DNA of 64,000 nt from Paracoccus alkanivorans. GTDB taxonomy: Bacteria > Pseudomonadota > Alphaproteobacteria > Rhodobacterales > Rhodobacteraceae. Both the position numbers and the translations under genes were made by a program. The stretch lies in NCBI RefSeq assembly GCF_003697785.1, contig NZ_QOKZ01000009.1, positions 89,636 through 153,635 on the forward strand. The letters run 5' to 3'. Below, piece by piece: positions 44,859 through 54,874 of this stretch (within the stretch, counting starts at the first letter, position 1; every line of letters begins with the position of its first letter). Below the pieces are notes generated by a model. It made no database searches. It saw only the letters and a list, made by a program, of their open reading frames with translations, and was not told where the DNA came from.

Positions 44859-46030
44859 TTCCCGGTCTCCTCCAGCAGGTCCAGAACCGCCGAGGTGATC
44901 TGCATCGCCACGCCCGCGCCACCGGTGCTGACCGACCACGCGTTGCTGGCAAGCTCGGCCACGAGATCGGGCTGGGTCAGCTCGGCCACGACCTCGGCCA
45001 GGGTCCCGGCGCCCGGCACCAGCCGCGCCGCCTTTCCGCCATCGAGCTGCTGCCATTCGGTCTTGAAGCGTCCGGTGGCGGGGCCGTGAATAACCGCCGA
45101 TCCAAGGGCGGCCGGTTCGAAAGGATGGCGTGTCAGTTCATCGTCACCACTCAGGGTGCCGCCGATATAGGTGACGGGGGCAAGCCGATACCACAAACCC
45201 AGTTCCGCATTCGTATCCGCGATCATCACCTGCACCTCGTCGGTGGGCTCCTCGTCACGGTCGCGGCGGGCGACGATCAGGCCGCATTCCTCGAAACGTC
45301 CGGTCAGCGCATCGATTCTACCGGGGTCGGAGGGAACCACAAATAACAGCGAGCGGTGCGACTGGCGCAAGGCGGCAAGATGCGCGGCCAGCACCGCCTC
45401 TTCCTCCGCGGGCGGAATGCAGGCTGCCAGCCAGGAATGACGACCTCCGAGAAGTTCGGCGAGGATGGCGCGCTCGGCCTCGTTACAGGGCAGCGGCTCG
45501 TGGATCTCCGCCACCGGTCCGGCCATGCTGACCTGCGTGGGAGCAATGCCTATATGCCGAGCGATATGGTGACTGGCCGTGTCGGTGACAAAGATTCGGC
45601 TGATGGATGCCAGCAAGTCGCGGCGCATCCCGGCGCGCAGGTTCCAGCGGGTCTCGCGCCCGTCGAAACGGGCTTCGCCCATGATCACCGGAAGGCCCAG
45701 ATCGCCGGCACTGACCACCAGTGCCGGGGGCAGGTCCGAACCCAGAAGCAGGACGGCGAAGGGCCGTGCGCGCTCAAGCAGATGTCGCATTGCCGTGCGA
45801 TCGGTTTCCTGATCCGGCATATCTGCTGCGTTCAGGTCAAGAAACCGTAGGCCGGGGCGGTGCTTTTGCAGCATCGCGCGGATCCGCGTTGCTGCCGAAC
45901 GGCTGGACTGTGAGGCGCTGAGAGCCAGTAACGGCCCCTCCCCGGCAGGGAGCGGCGGAAACGGTCGAGCCGGGTTTTCATGGCGCAGATGCAGCCACAG
46001 GCCAAGCCGTCCCAGCCCCGCCGCCATCAT
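44855..46030 (-). CDS. waaA: 3-deoxy-D-manno-octulosonic acid transferase
   Basis: 391 aa GT30 glycosyltransferase attaching Kdo to the lipid A precursor at the inner membrane. Shorter than E. coli WaaA and diverged at its N-terminus ([15 protein letters not shown]). Family features: [59 protein letters not shown], and [32 protein letters not shown] near 310-340 (usually GGSL... GHNPLEPA). Overlaps lpxK by 4 nt and DUF4170 by 1 nt. Confidence 0.9.
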   Translation of the reverse strand: MMAAGLGRLGLWLHLRHENPARPFPPLPAGEGPLLALSASQSSRSAATRIRAMLQKHRPGLRFLDLNAADMPDQETDRTAMRHLLERARPFAVLLLGSDLPPALVVSAGDLGLPVIMGEARFDGRETRWNLRAGMRRDLLASISRIFVTDTASHHIARHIGIAPTQVSMAGPVAEIHEPLPCNEAERAILAELLGGRHSWLAACIPPAEEEAVLAAHLAALRQSHRSLLFVVPSDPGRIDALTGRFEECGLIVARRDRDEEPTDEVQVMIADTNAELGLWYRLAPVTYIGGTLSGDDELTRHPFEPAALGSAVIHGPATGRFKTEWQQLDGGKAARLVPGAGTLAEVVAELTQPDLVAELASNAWSVSTGGAGVAMQITSAVLDLLEETGK

Positions 46031-46275
46031 CAGTTGCCAAGTTCCTCGGTCGGACCGGCCGGGGTTTCCTCGTCCCGCAGACGATGCAGATGGGCGATGA
46101 AATAGCGCGTATGGGCACTGTCCACGGTTCGCTGCGCCTCGGCCTTCCAGGCGCTGTAGGCCTGTTCGTAATTGGGAAATATGCCGACATAATGGATGTC
46201 GTTGGTGTCGCGGAACTCGGTTCGCTGCGGATCGACGAGTTCACCGCCGAAAACAAGATGAAGTCGCTGGCTCAT
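46030..46275 (-). CDS. DUF4170 domain protein
   Basis: 81 aa. Reads LHLVFGGELVDPQRTEFRDTNDIHYVGIFPNYEQAYSAWKAEAQRTVDSAHTRYFIAHLHRL, the whole DUF4170 domain. No leader or membrane segment. The function of the family is unknown; the constant association with waaA and lpxK suggests an accessory role in lipopolysaccharide synthesis. Stop overlaps the waaA start by 1 nt; GGAGATCAC precedes its ATG. Confidence 0.9.
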   Translation of the reverse strand: MSQRLHLVFGGELVDPQRTEFRDTNDIHYVGIFPNYEQAYSAWKAEAQRTVDSAHTRYFIAHLHRLRDEETPAGPTEELGN

Positions 46276-46408
46276 GTGATCTCCTTGGGGTTCGGATATT
46301 GGCCGAACCTAGCGCGGAGCAAAGCGAAGATGAAGCGGCTTCGGCGGTCGAGGTAAGCGCGGCATTCACCAAGCCGCGGTTTTTCGACCTTGCCTGTGAC
46401 CTGCCGGG

Positions 46409-47584
46409 TCAGGCGCTGCGTTCAGGCCGGAATTCTGCCATGCGCGATTGTTCGGCACACCAGACCATGACCCCTTGCACGGCAGCCAGCCACAGGATCG
46501 GGATGAGTTCGATAACAACCCTGTGCTCGACGATTCGCCCGACCAGCAGGGCCGATGCGAATAACGGGATGCCAAAGGCAAGCAGGGCGCGCTTCAATAC
46601 CGGATCGACATGACGGTGCAGCAGCAGGACCACGAGATAGAGTCCGGCGCCGAAGCGCACGAGATAGATCAGCAGATACAGCGGATCGGAAAACAATTCG
46701 AGATTCTTCAGGAAATGGTTTTCGTAATTCGTCGCGGGAATCGCCGCGTGAGAATTTTCAAGACCGGGCGCGAACCATTTGACAAGGCCATGAACCGTCG
46801 CGAAGACTGCGGCCTGTGCGGCCACGCATAGCACCAGCAGGTTGCGCCCGATCACGCCGAAACACGCGACGAAGAAGGCCGGCAACATGAACAGCGTTGT
46901 TTCCCGGTTGACCGTGGCAAGCGCGAACAGCCCCAGATAGGCAAGAAAACGGCTGCTGTCGGGACGGTCGGCGAAACGCTTGAGCAGGATGACGAGGCCA
47001 AGAATGAAGACCGCGGCGGGCAGGTCGTAGACATAGCGGAAATAGGGAACCAGCTTCCATTCGCCCAGCCCCAGGTCCCCCCCATTGGTCGAGAGGCTCG
47101 AGACGACCTTGAAATCCGGGACGATCAGGTGCATCGCGACGGGCACGACAACAGTCATCGCCAGAAGACGGCGGGGCAAACCGGGCGGGCCTATCCTGAA
47201 GGCGCGCAAGCCGCAATGGGCGATGACGATCAGCATCATCCAGGCGGCCACTTCGGCGGCGGCGAAAAGCAGGTGCAGGTCCAGCCAGGGCGCGGCCTTC
47301 TGGATCGTTCCCACGATCGCGGGCATCAAGATGCGCTGCTGGAAGGGACTGGCGGCCTGCAACTCGACCATGCGTTCCGGCGCGGCCCATTTCCAGACCG
47401 GAGAGGCGGCGTAATGAAAAACGGTCAGGGGGATGGCGAAGGCCAGCAGACAGAGATACCAGCCAAAGCGCAGCGCAAAGCCCTGTGCGTCGGTCCCGTC
47501 GCCGCCTGCTGTCTTCTTTACCGGATTTATCGTGCTCACCACAGCTTCTCGTCCCGTTGCTAAAGATCGACGGTTCCAAAACAC
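46409..47584 (-). CDS. Polytopic membrane protein of unknown function
   Basis: 391 aa, roughly nine to ten hydrophobic segments from residue 43 on (WYLCLLAFAIPLTVFHYAA) to the C-terminus (VVIELIPILWLAAVQGVMVW). A polar N-terminus of about 35 residues contains alternative starts. Conserved-looking extramembrane features: SPFQQRILMP near 79-88, NRETTLFMLP near 229-238 and EHRVVIELIP near 364. The NRE-T and overall layout recall glycosyltransferase-C or EpsG-like envelope enzymes. This is a guess; I do not recognise the family. Confidence 0.8.
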   Translation of the reverse strand: MFWNRRSLATGREAVVSTINPVKKTAGGDGTDAQGFALRFGWYLCLLAFAIPLTVFHYAASPVWKWAAPERMVELQAASPFQQRILMPAIVGTIQKAAPWLDLHLLFAAAEVAAWMMLIVIAHCGLRAFRIGPPGLPRRLLAMTVVVPVAMHLIVPDFKVVSSLSTNGGDLGLGEWKLVPYFRYVYDLPAAVFILGLVILLKRFADRPDSSRFLAYLGLFALATVNRETTLFMLPAFFVACFGVIGRNLLVLCVAAQAAVFATVHGLVKWFAPGLENSHAAIPATNYENHFLKNLELFSDPLYLLIYLVRFGAGLYLVVLLLHRHVDPVLKRALLAFGIPLFASALLVGRIVEHRVVIELIPILWLAAVQGVMVWCAEQSRMAEFRPERSA

Positions 47585-47990
47585 CTATAAACACGCACTC
47601 AACCCGCATACTACTTTGCGGTTCCCCATCGGTGTCTCCATGAGCGGTTCCATGACATGACCGATCTGCCGGCGGCGCAGTGGCTTGAAGATGGTTGGAA
47701 ATAAAATCATTCTGAATCAGTTTGTTGATCAAGGTTTGGCCGGCATTGGGCAACGCGCAACAATTCGCCGAAGCGGCGTGCAAACCGTGCCGTCCGGCGA
47801 AGCGGGACGGATGCCGGCAGGGGTGGCGACCGTCTTGCGTTCGGGCGAGACAATCGATTTGATCGGTTTTCGGGGCTGAATGGAATGGAAGGATGATGGC
47901 TTGCATGGAAAGACCCGCGCCAAGCTGGGCCGCGATTGACCATCCGGCGGGTCTCCGCAAAGCGGAACCCTCACGCTCGGCCGCCGCGCC
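47585..47990. other. 406-bp intergenic stretch
   Basis: Upstream of the leftward membrane-protein gene. Short open frames on both strands have no convincing start or composition. A small hairpin (TCCGC-AAA-GCGGA near 47955) precedes the next gene. Confidence 0.5.
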
Positions 47991-48251
47991 ATGACCGGAC
48001 TCAGGCTTTACAAGTGCCTGCGGAACATGCGCGACGAGGCGATCCGGCGACCGGCCTACAGGGTGGTGTACGCTCATGCGCTGACCGTGGCGCATATGGA
48101 CGGTCGCCTGATTGCGGACGATCACCCCGCATGGGCCGCGATCCATGCCGCGATCAAGGCCGCACGGGAGGGACAGCCCGGTGCACTGGATACGATCGAA
48201 CGAGAAATCTCCCGGCTCCGGGACAGGCCTGTAAAGCCGTCGGAGCGATGA
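47991..48251 (+). CDS. Hypothetical 86-residue protein
   Basis: Reads MTGLRLYKCLRNMRDEAIRRPAYRVVYAHALTVAHMDGRLIADDHPAWAAIHAAIKAAREG and a charged helical end. Composition is balanced and codon use resembles neighbours, but no strong ribosome-binding site is seen (CGCCGCGCC before ATG). No signal peptide or membrane helix. Predicted mostly helical. Possibly a real small soluble protein; no family recognised. Confidence 0.42.
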   Translation: MTGLRLYKCLRNMRDEAIRRPAYRVVYAHALTVAHMDGRLIADDHPAWAAIHAAIKAAREGQPGALDTIEREISRLRDRPVKPSER

Positions 48252-48519
48252 GGCATATGTTTTCCCGACTTCCGGACCCGCGAGGCTATCGGCCGAACCG
48301 GCCTTTGAGCCGCCTTTCTGTGGCGAAACTCCTGCATCCCGGGGCTTTGAGCACTGCTTTGCAAGCGCAACGAATGCACATGCGCCACTGTCGCGGCCAA
48401 TGTATTGCATGATTGGGACGAATACCCGAAGCGGGGTATCGCCAAGGCTGGTCCAGCTTTGCGAAACACCTGCTTCGTGGCTGTCCGAAAAGCGAAGCTG
48501 CTGGAGGGTGGAACCGAGC

Positions 48520-49071
48520 ATGTATCCCGATCTCTATCTGATGCGCCATGGCCAGACCGAATGGAACCTGTCGGGCCGCATGCAAGGGCGCCTCGATTCG
48601 CCGCTGACCCGATTAGGGATCGAGCAGGCGCAGCGGCAGCGGGAACTGACCGGGACACTCGAAGGTCATCGTATTGCCAGCCCACAGGGCCGCGCGCAGC
48701 AAACAGCCGGAATTGTGTTCGGCAACGGGCGCTTTGCAACCGACGACAGGTTGCGCGAGATCGATATCGGCGATTTCACCGGCCGCCGGATCGAGCGGTT
48801 GCGCGTCGAGCAGCCCGATATATTCGCAGGCGGCAGGCTGGACTGGTATGATCGCGCGCCCGGGGGGGAGCATTTCGCTGCCCTGGCCAGACGTGCAAGC
48901 GACTTTCTCGATAGCCTCACGGAGCCTGCGCTTATCGTGACGCATGGCATTACGCTTCGCATGCTGCGGATTCTGGCGATGGGCTGGCCGCTGACCAGAC
49001 TCGGGGAATTGACTGTCGAGCAAGGGGCGGTGCATGTCGTCCGAAAAGCTGTGCATGAGGTCTGGCGCTAG
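48520..49071 (+). CDS. Histidine phosphatase family (phosphoglycerate-mutase-like) protein
   Basis: 183 aa. The ATG at 48520 is used; the frame opens further upstream but with no family homology. Seen: catalytic RHG in YLMRHGQTEWNLSGRMQGRLDSPLTRLG (about 6-33), EIDIGDFTG, PGGEHFAALARR and second catalytic His in LIVTHGITLRMLR (about 143). The overall set fits broad-specificity phosphatases of the GpmB/CobC branch. Substrate unknown. tRNA-Val follows 29 bp downstream. Confidence 0.92.
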   Translation: MYPDLYLMRHGQTEWNLSGRMQGRLDSPLTRLGIEQAQRQRELTGTLEGHRIASPQGRAQQTAGIVFGNGRFATDDRLREIDIGDFTGRRIERLRVEQPDIFAGGRLDWYDRAPGGEHFAALARRASDFLDSLTEPALIVTHGITLRMLRILAMGWPLTRLGELTVEQGAVHVVRKAVHEVWR

Positions 49072-49100
49072 CAAACGCGACAGGCTAAAAGCGATTCCGG

Positions 49101-49176
<76 letters not shown>

Positions 49177-49339
49177 AAATATTTCATTAAATTCAGCTAG
49201 CTAGAACGTGTTTCGTTGCGGTTTTCGAAGCGTGCGCAGGTTCACTGAGCTTTAAGTCGCACGGCGGAGGCGAGCTACAGCGGAATCTGAGCCTGCTTAG
49301 GCGGTATGGCTTCTGATTCCGGGGAGAAGGATCAAGCGC

Positions 49340-49677
49340 CATTCGTCATCCGCGCTACCCGATTTTACCATAGGTTTCACGTCGTGTGGGTCGCGAAATA
49401 TCGCTACAGGGTCCTGCAGGGCATCATGCGGGAACGCATCAGGGTAATCATCCGGCAGCCAAGCGATGGGATGGAGCGCCTATCATGCGCGGTTCTGGAA
49501 GTGATCATGTCCACATGTTCCTGTCGATCCCGCCGAAACTGTCGCTGTCGGAGGCTCTGCAGCGGATCAGGGGGCGGTCGTGGCGTCCAGACGGAGTTCC
49601 CTGAACTGCGCAAGCGCTATCGGGAGAGGCGGCAGAGTAGGCGGATCCTTTACTCGCCACCGTTGACCAGATGGTGA
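49340..49677 (+). pseudogene. IS200/IS605-type TnpA transposase relic
   Basis: Pieces of a Y1 (HUH) transposase in two frames: RFYHRFHVVWVAKYRYRVLQGIMRERIRVIIRQ, then in another frame SDHVHMFLSIPPKLSLSEALQRIRGRS with the HUH motif HVH, then QTEFPELRKRYRERR back in the first. At least two frameshifts, and the catalytic Tyr region is not recognisable. The relic lies between tRNA-Val(UAC) and trkH and shows mobile DNA was here. Confidence 0.75.
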
Positions 49678-49722
49678 ATACTACCTAAGCAGACGCGCTG
49701 GATACAGGTGGCGAGGCGACAA

Positions 49723-51141
49723 ATGAGCTTTGTGATCTTCGTCAACGGTCTGGCGTTTCTGTTCTTCGCGATACTGATGATCCTGGATGCGGCGATTTTC
49801 CCGGCCACTGGTTCCGTTTTCCTGTTTTCGGGAATGCTTTGCGGGATTGCGGGCGGGATGACCGCGGTTGCCGGGGCCTCCGACTGGTCGGGCTTCCGTC
49901 GGCTGCACGCGTTTCTTCTGACCTCGACGACTTGGGTTTCCGCAGCTCTGGCCGGAGCCATGCCGCTATGGCTTTGGGGGCTCACCCCCGTAGATGCCGT
50001 TTTTGAATCGATGTCGGGGATCACCACCACCGGGTCGACGGTAATGACCGGGCTCGACACGACGCCCAAAGGGGTCCTGTTCTGGCGCGCCCTTTTGCAG
50101 GGGATTGGCGGTGTCGGGTTCATCGTAACCGGCATGGCCCTTTTGCCGATGCTGCGGGTCGGCGGCATGCAGTTGTTCCGAACGGAAAGCTCGGACCAGG
50201 CCGACAAGGAACTGAAAAGCGCCTCACGCTTCGCATTGGCAACACTGATCGTCTATCTGGGCCTGATTCTGATCTGTGCTGTCATCTATGCTTTGGGCGG
50301 AATGACAGCTTTCGACGCGATCACCCATGCGATGACGACCCTGGCCACCGGCGGGTACTCGAATTACGACGCGTCTTTCGGACATTTCGAAAGCCCGTTT
50401 CTGCAGTGGTCGGCAACGGTTTTCATGGTGCTGGGGGCCTTGCCCTTTGTCTGGTATATCCGGGTCTACACGCGCAGATCACTACGGAGCGAGCAGATTG
50501 GCATGATGATGGCAAGCCTCATCCTGTCCATCCTTGCCATCTCGCTGTGGCTGGCCCTCTTTGGCGATCAGAATTTTTTCGTGGCGATGCGGCTGGTGGC
50601 ATTCAACGTCGTATCCGTTGTCACCACAACGGGCTACGCGACTACGGATTACACGGCCTGGGGAAGCCTTGCGGTCGCAATCTTCTTCATGCTGACCGCT
50701 GTCGGTGGCTGCACCGGCTCGACTGGCGGAGGCATCAAGGCGATGCGCTGGATCGTCATGGCCCGGGTTTTGAAGGCTGAAATCGCCCGAATCTACCAGC
50801 CGCATATCGTCAAGGTCATTCGCTATGAAGGGCGCGTGGTCGAGCAAGATGTGCTAAGTGGCGTCATCTCCTTCGTCACGATCTATTTCGCGACCTTCGT
50901 GGCCATGTCCTTTGTGCTGAATCTTGTTGGTGTCGATTTCACCAGCGCGGTCAGCGGAACACTTCAAGCTTTGGGCAATGTCGGTCCGGGTGTCGGCCCG
51001 ATCATCGGCCCCGCAGGCAATTTCTCCACGCTGAGTGACCCGGCAAAGCTGATCCTGTCCCTGGGCATGTATCTTGGGAGGCTTGAAATACTGACGGTGT
51101 TTATCGTGTTCATGCCGGGCTACTGGCGGTCATTGCACTGA
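49723..51141 (+). CDS. trkH: TrkH-family potassium uptake protein
   Basis: 472 aa from the ATG at 49723 (a GTG at 49708 would add five residues). Inner-membrane K+ transporter with four repeated M1-P-M2 units. Selectivity-filter stretches: SMSGITTTGSTVMTGLD, MTTLATGGYSNYDASFG, VSVVTTTGYATTDYTAW and TLQALGNVGPGVGPIIGP. The loop GCTGSTGGGIKAMRW is conserved in TrkH. The N-terminus is slightly short compared with relatives. No trkA is beside it, so the regulatory subunit must be encoded elsewhere. It lies within a possible old island. Confidence 0.93.
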   Translation: MSFVIFVNGLAFLFFAILMILDAAIFPATGSVFLFSGMLCGIAGGMTAVAGASDWSGFRRLHAFLLTSTTWVSAALAGAMPLWLWGLTPVDAVFESMSGITTTGSTVMTGLDTTPKGVLFWRALLQGIGGVGFIVTGMALLPMLRVGGMQLFRTESSDQADKELKSASRFALATLIVYLGLILICAVIYALGGMTAFDAITHAMTTLATGGYSNYDASFGHFESPFLQWSATVFMVLGALPFVWYIRVYTRRSLRSEQIGMMMASLILSILAISLWLALFGDQNFFVAMRLVAFNVVSVVTTTGYATTDYTAWGSLAVAIFFMLTAVGGCTGSTGGGIKAMRWIVMARVLKAEIARIYQPHIVKVIRYEGRVVEQDVLSGVISFVTIYFATFVAMSFVLNLVGVDFTSAVSGTLQALGNVGPGVGPIIGPAGNFSTLSDPAKLILSLGMYLGRLEILTVFIVFMPGYWRSLH

Positions 51142-51756
51142 CCCGTGCCTGGTGAAGCCCTAAACCGTTCCTTCAAGCCCCTTCATCATCTGCCGCAAAT
51201 TTCGCTGCCACGTCCTGCAAGATTTCGCGTCATGCCACATCGAAGACGGCCGGGCATGAACCAACCTTGCTTGCCGGAGAGCCGAAACTGCGAAATGTGC
51301 TTGGGTTCAGTGAACCTGTGTGAACCTCGAAACCCCGGGCAAACCCAGAACATCCATTGCTTGAGGAAGCGTTCTATTGGCCAAATACCGATATCCTGGC
51401 GGGCGACGGTTTCGTTTATACCGAAGATGCCGGGGCTTCGGGCCCATCACCGCCCTTCATTTTCCATGGCTTAGCCTGTCATTCCCCGCCTGCTTCCAGT
51501 ATCCGGGCGGGCCTGTTCCCAATTTCCGGAATAGGCGGCAAGGTCCCGCTGTTCATATATTCAACTCCGTGTGGTGGGGATGATACCGTGCCACTTGCCG
51601 GAAGAGATGGTCGAGGGTCGTCAGGCCGGGACCTGTGGCGGGCAGGCCGCTCGTCCTGATTGTCCGATGATAACGGTATGGAAACAGGGTTGCCCGTGCT
51701 TATTACTCGGCGATGGCATCCGGGTCGCCTTGGCATCGAAGCCCTGGGGCAACTGC
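51142..51756. other. Intergenic stretch with tRNA remnant
   Basis: Apart from the tRNA-Val remnant at 51411-51459 and a GGTTCA-type repeat at 51297-51326, I see no gene. Open frames here do not resemble proteins. Confidence 0.5.
51411..51459 (+). pseudogene. Degenerate 3' copy of tRNA-Val(UAC)
   Basis: TTCGTTTATACCGAAGATG and following bases match 40 of 49 positions of tRNA-Val(UAC) 49128-49176, from the anticodon stem to the end. CCA has become TCA. Stems are partly broken. This is what remains of an attachment site, or of a tRNA part left by an integrated element. Confidence 0.75.
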
Positions 51757-53028
51757 TCAGACCAATTCACTGGCTCGAAAACCGAATCTCGGTTGCAGCC
51801 ACAGATAGATGCCGGACCATGACAGGCACCATGCGGCATAAGCCACGGCCTGTCGCTCCAGGTTGATGCCCAGGTCGATCAGAATCCCGGAGATGCCCGG
51901 CCCGAGCGCGGTTGCCGCCACAAGCGCCGCTGTGGCAAGGGACCGCACGGCCCCGATATGCGCGGTGCCGTAAAGTTCGACCCATAGCGCCCCGATGATC
52001 GGATTCATGACGCCTTGCGTCAGGCCGAAGCACAGGAAGATGAGCGGGATCGCCCAGACCGGATGCAGAGTTGCCACGAGTATGCAGGCCAAGGTCAGCG
52101 GCAGAAGAAATATCGGCATCAGCCGCCATGCCCCGATCCGGTCCACCATGAAACCGGCGGCCAGCGAGGCCGCCGCTACGGTCAGGGACATGACCGGGAA
52201 GAACGCGGTATAGGTCTCGATCGGCCAGCCTTTCAGCGCGGCCAGATTCGCCTGGTGAAAGACGAAGAGCGTGCCGATCCCGGGCATGGACATGATGCCC
52301 GGCAGGATCAGGAAGAACAGCGGATCGCGCAGGACCCGGGCGCGCGACCAGTTCAGCCCGGTCGGGACGTCGGACAGCGCCGCGTCGGGATTGACCGCTC
52401 CTGACTGCCGTGCCCGTTTGCTGTCCGGAGGATCGTGAAGCAGGAAAAGCAGCAGTGGGATCAGCGCCACCACCAGGAAAATTGCCGTCGCGATCCAGAC
52501 GCTGCGCCAACTGAAGGCGAGGATCGAGATCGTCAGCGTGAATGGTAGCAGCGAATCCCCGATGGTGATACCGAAGGCGGCAAACGAGATCGCCCGGCCT
52601 CGAAACCGGTTGAACCAGCGGGCCATGGCGGTCATGGCGATATGCATCAGCATGCCCTGTCCGAAGAATCGCAGGAACACCAAGGCCAGAACCAGAAGCG
52701 GCAGGCCGTCGACCTGCGACATCAGGATGGCTGTGACCGCGAGCCCTGCAATCGAGGCGCATGCCAGTTTCAACGGCGCGATCCGGTCAGCCAGCACACC
52801 GGCAAAGACCAGCCCGGTGGCGCTGATCAGCGTCGCCAGAGTGTAGATCGCGCCGAATGCCCCATTGCTCAGCCCGAATTCCGCGCGCAGCGCAGCGTTG
52901 AACTGGGCGATGAAATTGGTCTGCCCCGGCATCGTCGCCAGCGTCATCACGACCCCGCCCAGAATCCAGCGGACCTGTGGGCGTGTTAGCTCCGAAAGCG
53001 GCGGCGACTTCGGCCGTATGTCTTGCAT
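51757..53028 (-). CDS. MFS transporter
   Basis: 423 aa, 12 predicted helices. Seen: NFIAQFNAALRAEFGLSNGAFGAIYTLATLISATGLVFAGVLADRIAPLKL with the helix 2-3 motif GxLADR, and the related GFMVDRIGAWRL between helices 8 and 9. It resembles the oxalate/formate antiporter-like or NarK-like subfamilies only vaguely, so no substrate is proposed. It is not obviously in an operon. Confidence 0.88.
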   Translation of the reverse strand: MQDIRPKSPPLSELTRPQVRWILGGVVMTLATMPGQTNFIAQFNAALRAEFGLSNGAFGAIYTLATLISATGLVFAGVLADRIAPLKLACASIAGLAVTAILMSQVDGLPLLVLALVFLRFFGQGMLMHIAMTAMARWFNRFRGRAISFAAFGITIGDSLLPFTLTISILAFSWRSVWIATAIFLVVALIPLLLFLLHDPPDSKRARQSGAVNPDAALSDVPTGLNWSRARVLRDPLFFLILPGIMSMPGIGTLFVFHQANLAALKGWPIETYTAFFPVMSLTVAAASLAAGFMVDRIGAWRLMPIFLLPLTLACILVATLHPVWAIPLIFLCFGLTQGVMNPIIGALWVELYGTAHIGAVRSLATAALVAATALGPGISGILIDLGINLERQAVAYAAWCLSWSGIYLWLQPRFGFRASELV

Positions 53029-53328
53029 GGGTGCCGTCTTGAAATCTGGATTGCGCCTTGCAGCAGTTCGCCGAACCGCCGGTAACGTTGGCTATGCATA
53101 TACCTCGGTGATCGGGGTTTCCAGCCCCGCTAACCAGGAGCACTTGTGGACTCGGCATCCCGATGTGCCAGTAGACTCGCGTGACGAACCGCCAAGTGAT
53201 CGCTTGTTTGCCAGGTATTCCCGCTTGGCCAATCTTTGCCGGTGCCGCCTGGCCAACGGAACCTGAACTTGCTTGCTGCTCCTATACGTGGCCAGTTAAG
53301 TCAATTGCGTCATTCACCGGAGAGAAAC
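53029..53328. other. Intergenic region between divergent MFS and secreted-protein genes
   Basis: 300 bp holding both promoters. It contains CCGGAGAG for the secreted-protein gene. I see no clear operator. Confidence 0.4.
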
Positions 53329-53787
53329 TTGAAGCTAGCCATATTTGTTGCCGTGCTCGCGGGATTGCCCGCGCCGCTTCTGGCTGACGAGCATTACGGC
53401 AGCCTCCCCATGCGGGAATTGCTCGATCAGTGCGAGGCCGCAGTAAAGGAAGATCCGTCAGGCAATGTCGCGAAGGGGGCCGGGGAGGCGCTGCTGGACA
53501 GGGAGGGCGTGATTTTCAACCTGCGGGACTCGTCCCGGGGCATGGCTTGCCTGGAGGAGATCTATGGAGAGGAATTTGCCTTCGACCCACCTTCGGGCAG
53601 ATTCATGAGAATGTCCGAGACGATCCCTGTCGAGGGAGCTCGGCCGGAACGTCCGAATCCCGGCAAGATGTATGAACGGCGCTTGAGAGCCGCCTGCTAC
53701 GGGAAACTGGCGGAGGACGAATTTGCAGCGCTGACCGAGCCGCTATGTGCGAAAATATTCAAGTCCGAAGGATTATCGGACGAGTAG
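53329..53787 (+). CDS. Small secreted protein of unknown family
   Basis: 152 aa from a TTG start at 53329, chosen because GGAGAG lies 7 nt upstream and the product begins with a signal peptide (LKLAIFVAVLAGLPAPLLADEHYG, cleavage near 19). An ATG further upstream would put non-signal sequence first. Four Cys are in the mature part (LLDQCEAAV, GMACLEE, RAACYGK, PLCAKIF), so two disulfides are possible. No family recognised. Confidence 0.72.
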   Translation: MKLAIFVAVLAGLPAPLLADEHYGSLPMRELLDQCEAAVKEDPSGNVAKGAGEALLDREGVIFNLRDSSRGMACLEEIYGEEFAFDPPSGRFMRMSETIPVEGARPERPNPGKMYERRLRAACYGKLAEDEFAALTEPLCAKIFKSEGLSDE

Positions 53788-53889
53788 GGCACACGATTTG
53801 TTTCCGCCGGCATCAAGTGCCGCAGACAGGCGCAAGATCCCTGGAAGGGGTGAAAGCCAGCCATCAAGCATACCGCCATTCCTGAAACC

Positions 53890-54789
53890 TTACCGCCGGT
53901 TGCGGGAGCGGGCCGGGCCGTCATATCGATACGCTGCCCGATATTCCTTAGGCGTGCTGCCGGTGTGATTTCGGAACATGCGGGCAAGATGGCTTTGGCT
54001 GGCAAAGCCACAGCCGGCGGCGATTTCGGCGATTGGTGTCGGCGTTCGCAGGAGTTCCTTTGCCAATTCGATCCTTCGCGTTGTGATCCAGCCATGCGGC
54101 GATATTCCCCGGGACATGCGAAACATCCGGTGGAAATGGAACTCCGACAATCCAGCGATCCGGGCCAGGTCCGCCAGGCGGATCGAGGAGTCCAGATTGG
54201 CCTCGATCCATTCATCCACCCGGCGCAGGACATGGGGCGCAAGACCGCCGCGCAGGTTGATCTGGCGGCTCGGAAGATGGGCGATCAGTTCGGCAAGCGC
54301 GGTGTCCGCCAGCAGCGTTTCGCCCATATCCGCCGCTCGGGCCAAGTGCCCCAACGGGCCAGACATGGCAGGAATATCGGCAAAAGTATCCTCGCGCATA
54401 TCGAGCCTGCGAGCGTCGCAATCATGCGTCATGGCATAGGCGGCGCGTAGCTCGGCATCGGGCATATACAGATGCACGAAGCGAAACGAGGTCGTGATCT
54501 CCCATTCCGATCTGTGACCTTCCGGCATGACGCAGATGGCGCCGGGCCAGCCGTGAATCGCCCCTGCGTCCAGTCGCCGGGTTCCGGTTCCACCATCCAG
54601 GTAATAGCTGAACGTATGCCCCAGGGGCGCATCATACACCATGCGATCGTCATGGTTTTCCCATATCGTCACTGCCCGCCCCGCCCCCAGGTCGAGGCGG
54701 GCCAGTGTATGGGCAAAGCGGGAATGCCCGAGGAAATCCTGCACGGTCTGACGCATGAACCAACCATAATCGATGCCTTGGAGGGGCAA
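53890..54789 (-). CDS. AraC-family transcriptional regulator
   Basis: 299 aa. N-terminal cupin-like sensor (about 30-160: YYLDGGTGTRRLDAGAIHGWPGAICVMPEG) and C-terminal double helix-turn-helix (about 200-290: SIRLADLARIAGLSEFHFHRMFRMSRGISPHGWITTRRIELAKELLRTP, then IAEIAAGCGFASQSHLARMFRNHTGSTPKEYR). It is divergent from the EamA transporter gene, 85 bp away, so it probably controls that gene. Confidence 0.92.
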   Translation of the reverse strand: MPLQGIDYGWFMRQTVQDFLGHSRFAHTLARLDLGAGRAVTIWENHDDRMVYDAPLGHTFSYYLDGGTGTRRLDAGAIHGWPGAICVMPEGHRSEWEITTSFRFVHLYMPDAELRAAYAMTHDCDARRLDMREDTFADIPAMSGPLGHLARAADMGETLLADTALAELIAHLPSRQINLRGGLAPHVLRRVDEWIEANLDSSIRLADLARIAGLSEFHFHRMFRMSRGISPHGWITTRRIELAKELLRTPTPIAEIAAGCGFASQSHLARMFRNHTGSTPKEYRAAYRYDGPARSRNRR

Positions 54790-54874
54790 AAGCCGGAGGC
54801 GGCATTATACCGCAAGATCGTGCAAAACCCGGGCTGCTGACCGGGCTACACAAGCGCAAAAAAAGGATCAGCGC

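Noticed and set aside
46758..48521. 587-codon minus-strand frame through the membrane protein gene and beyond
   Set aside because: Crosses gene and non-coding borders; the membrane protein frame has real hydrophobic segments, this one does not.
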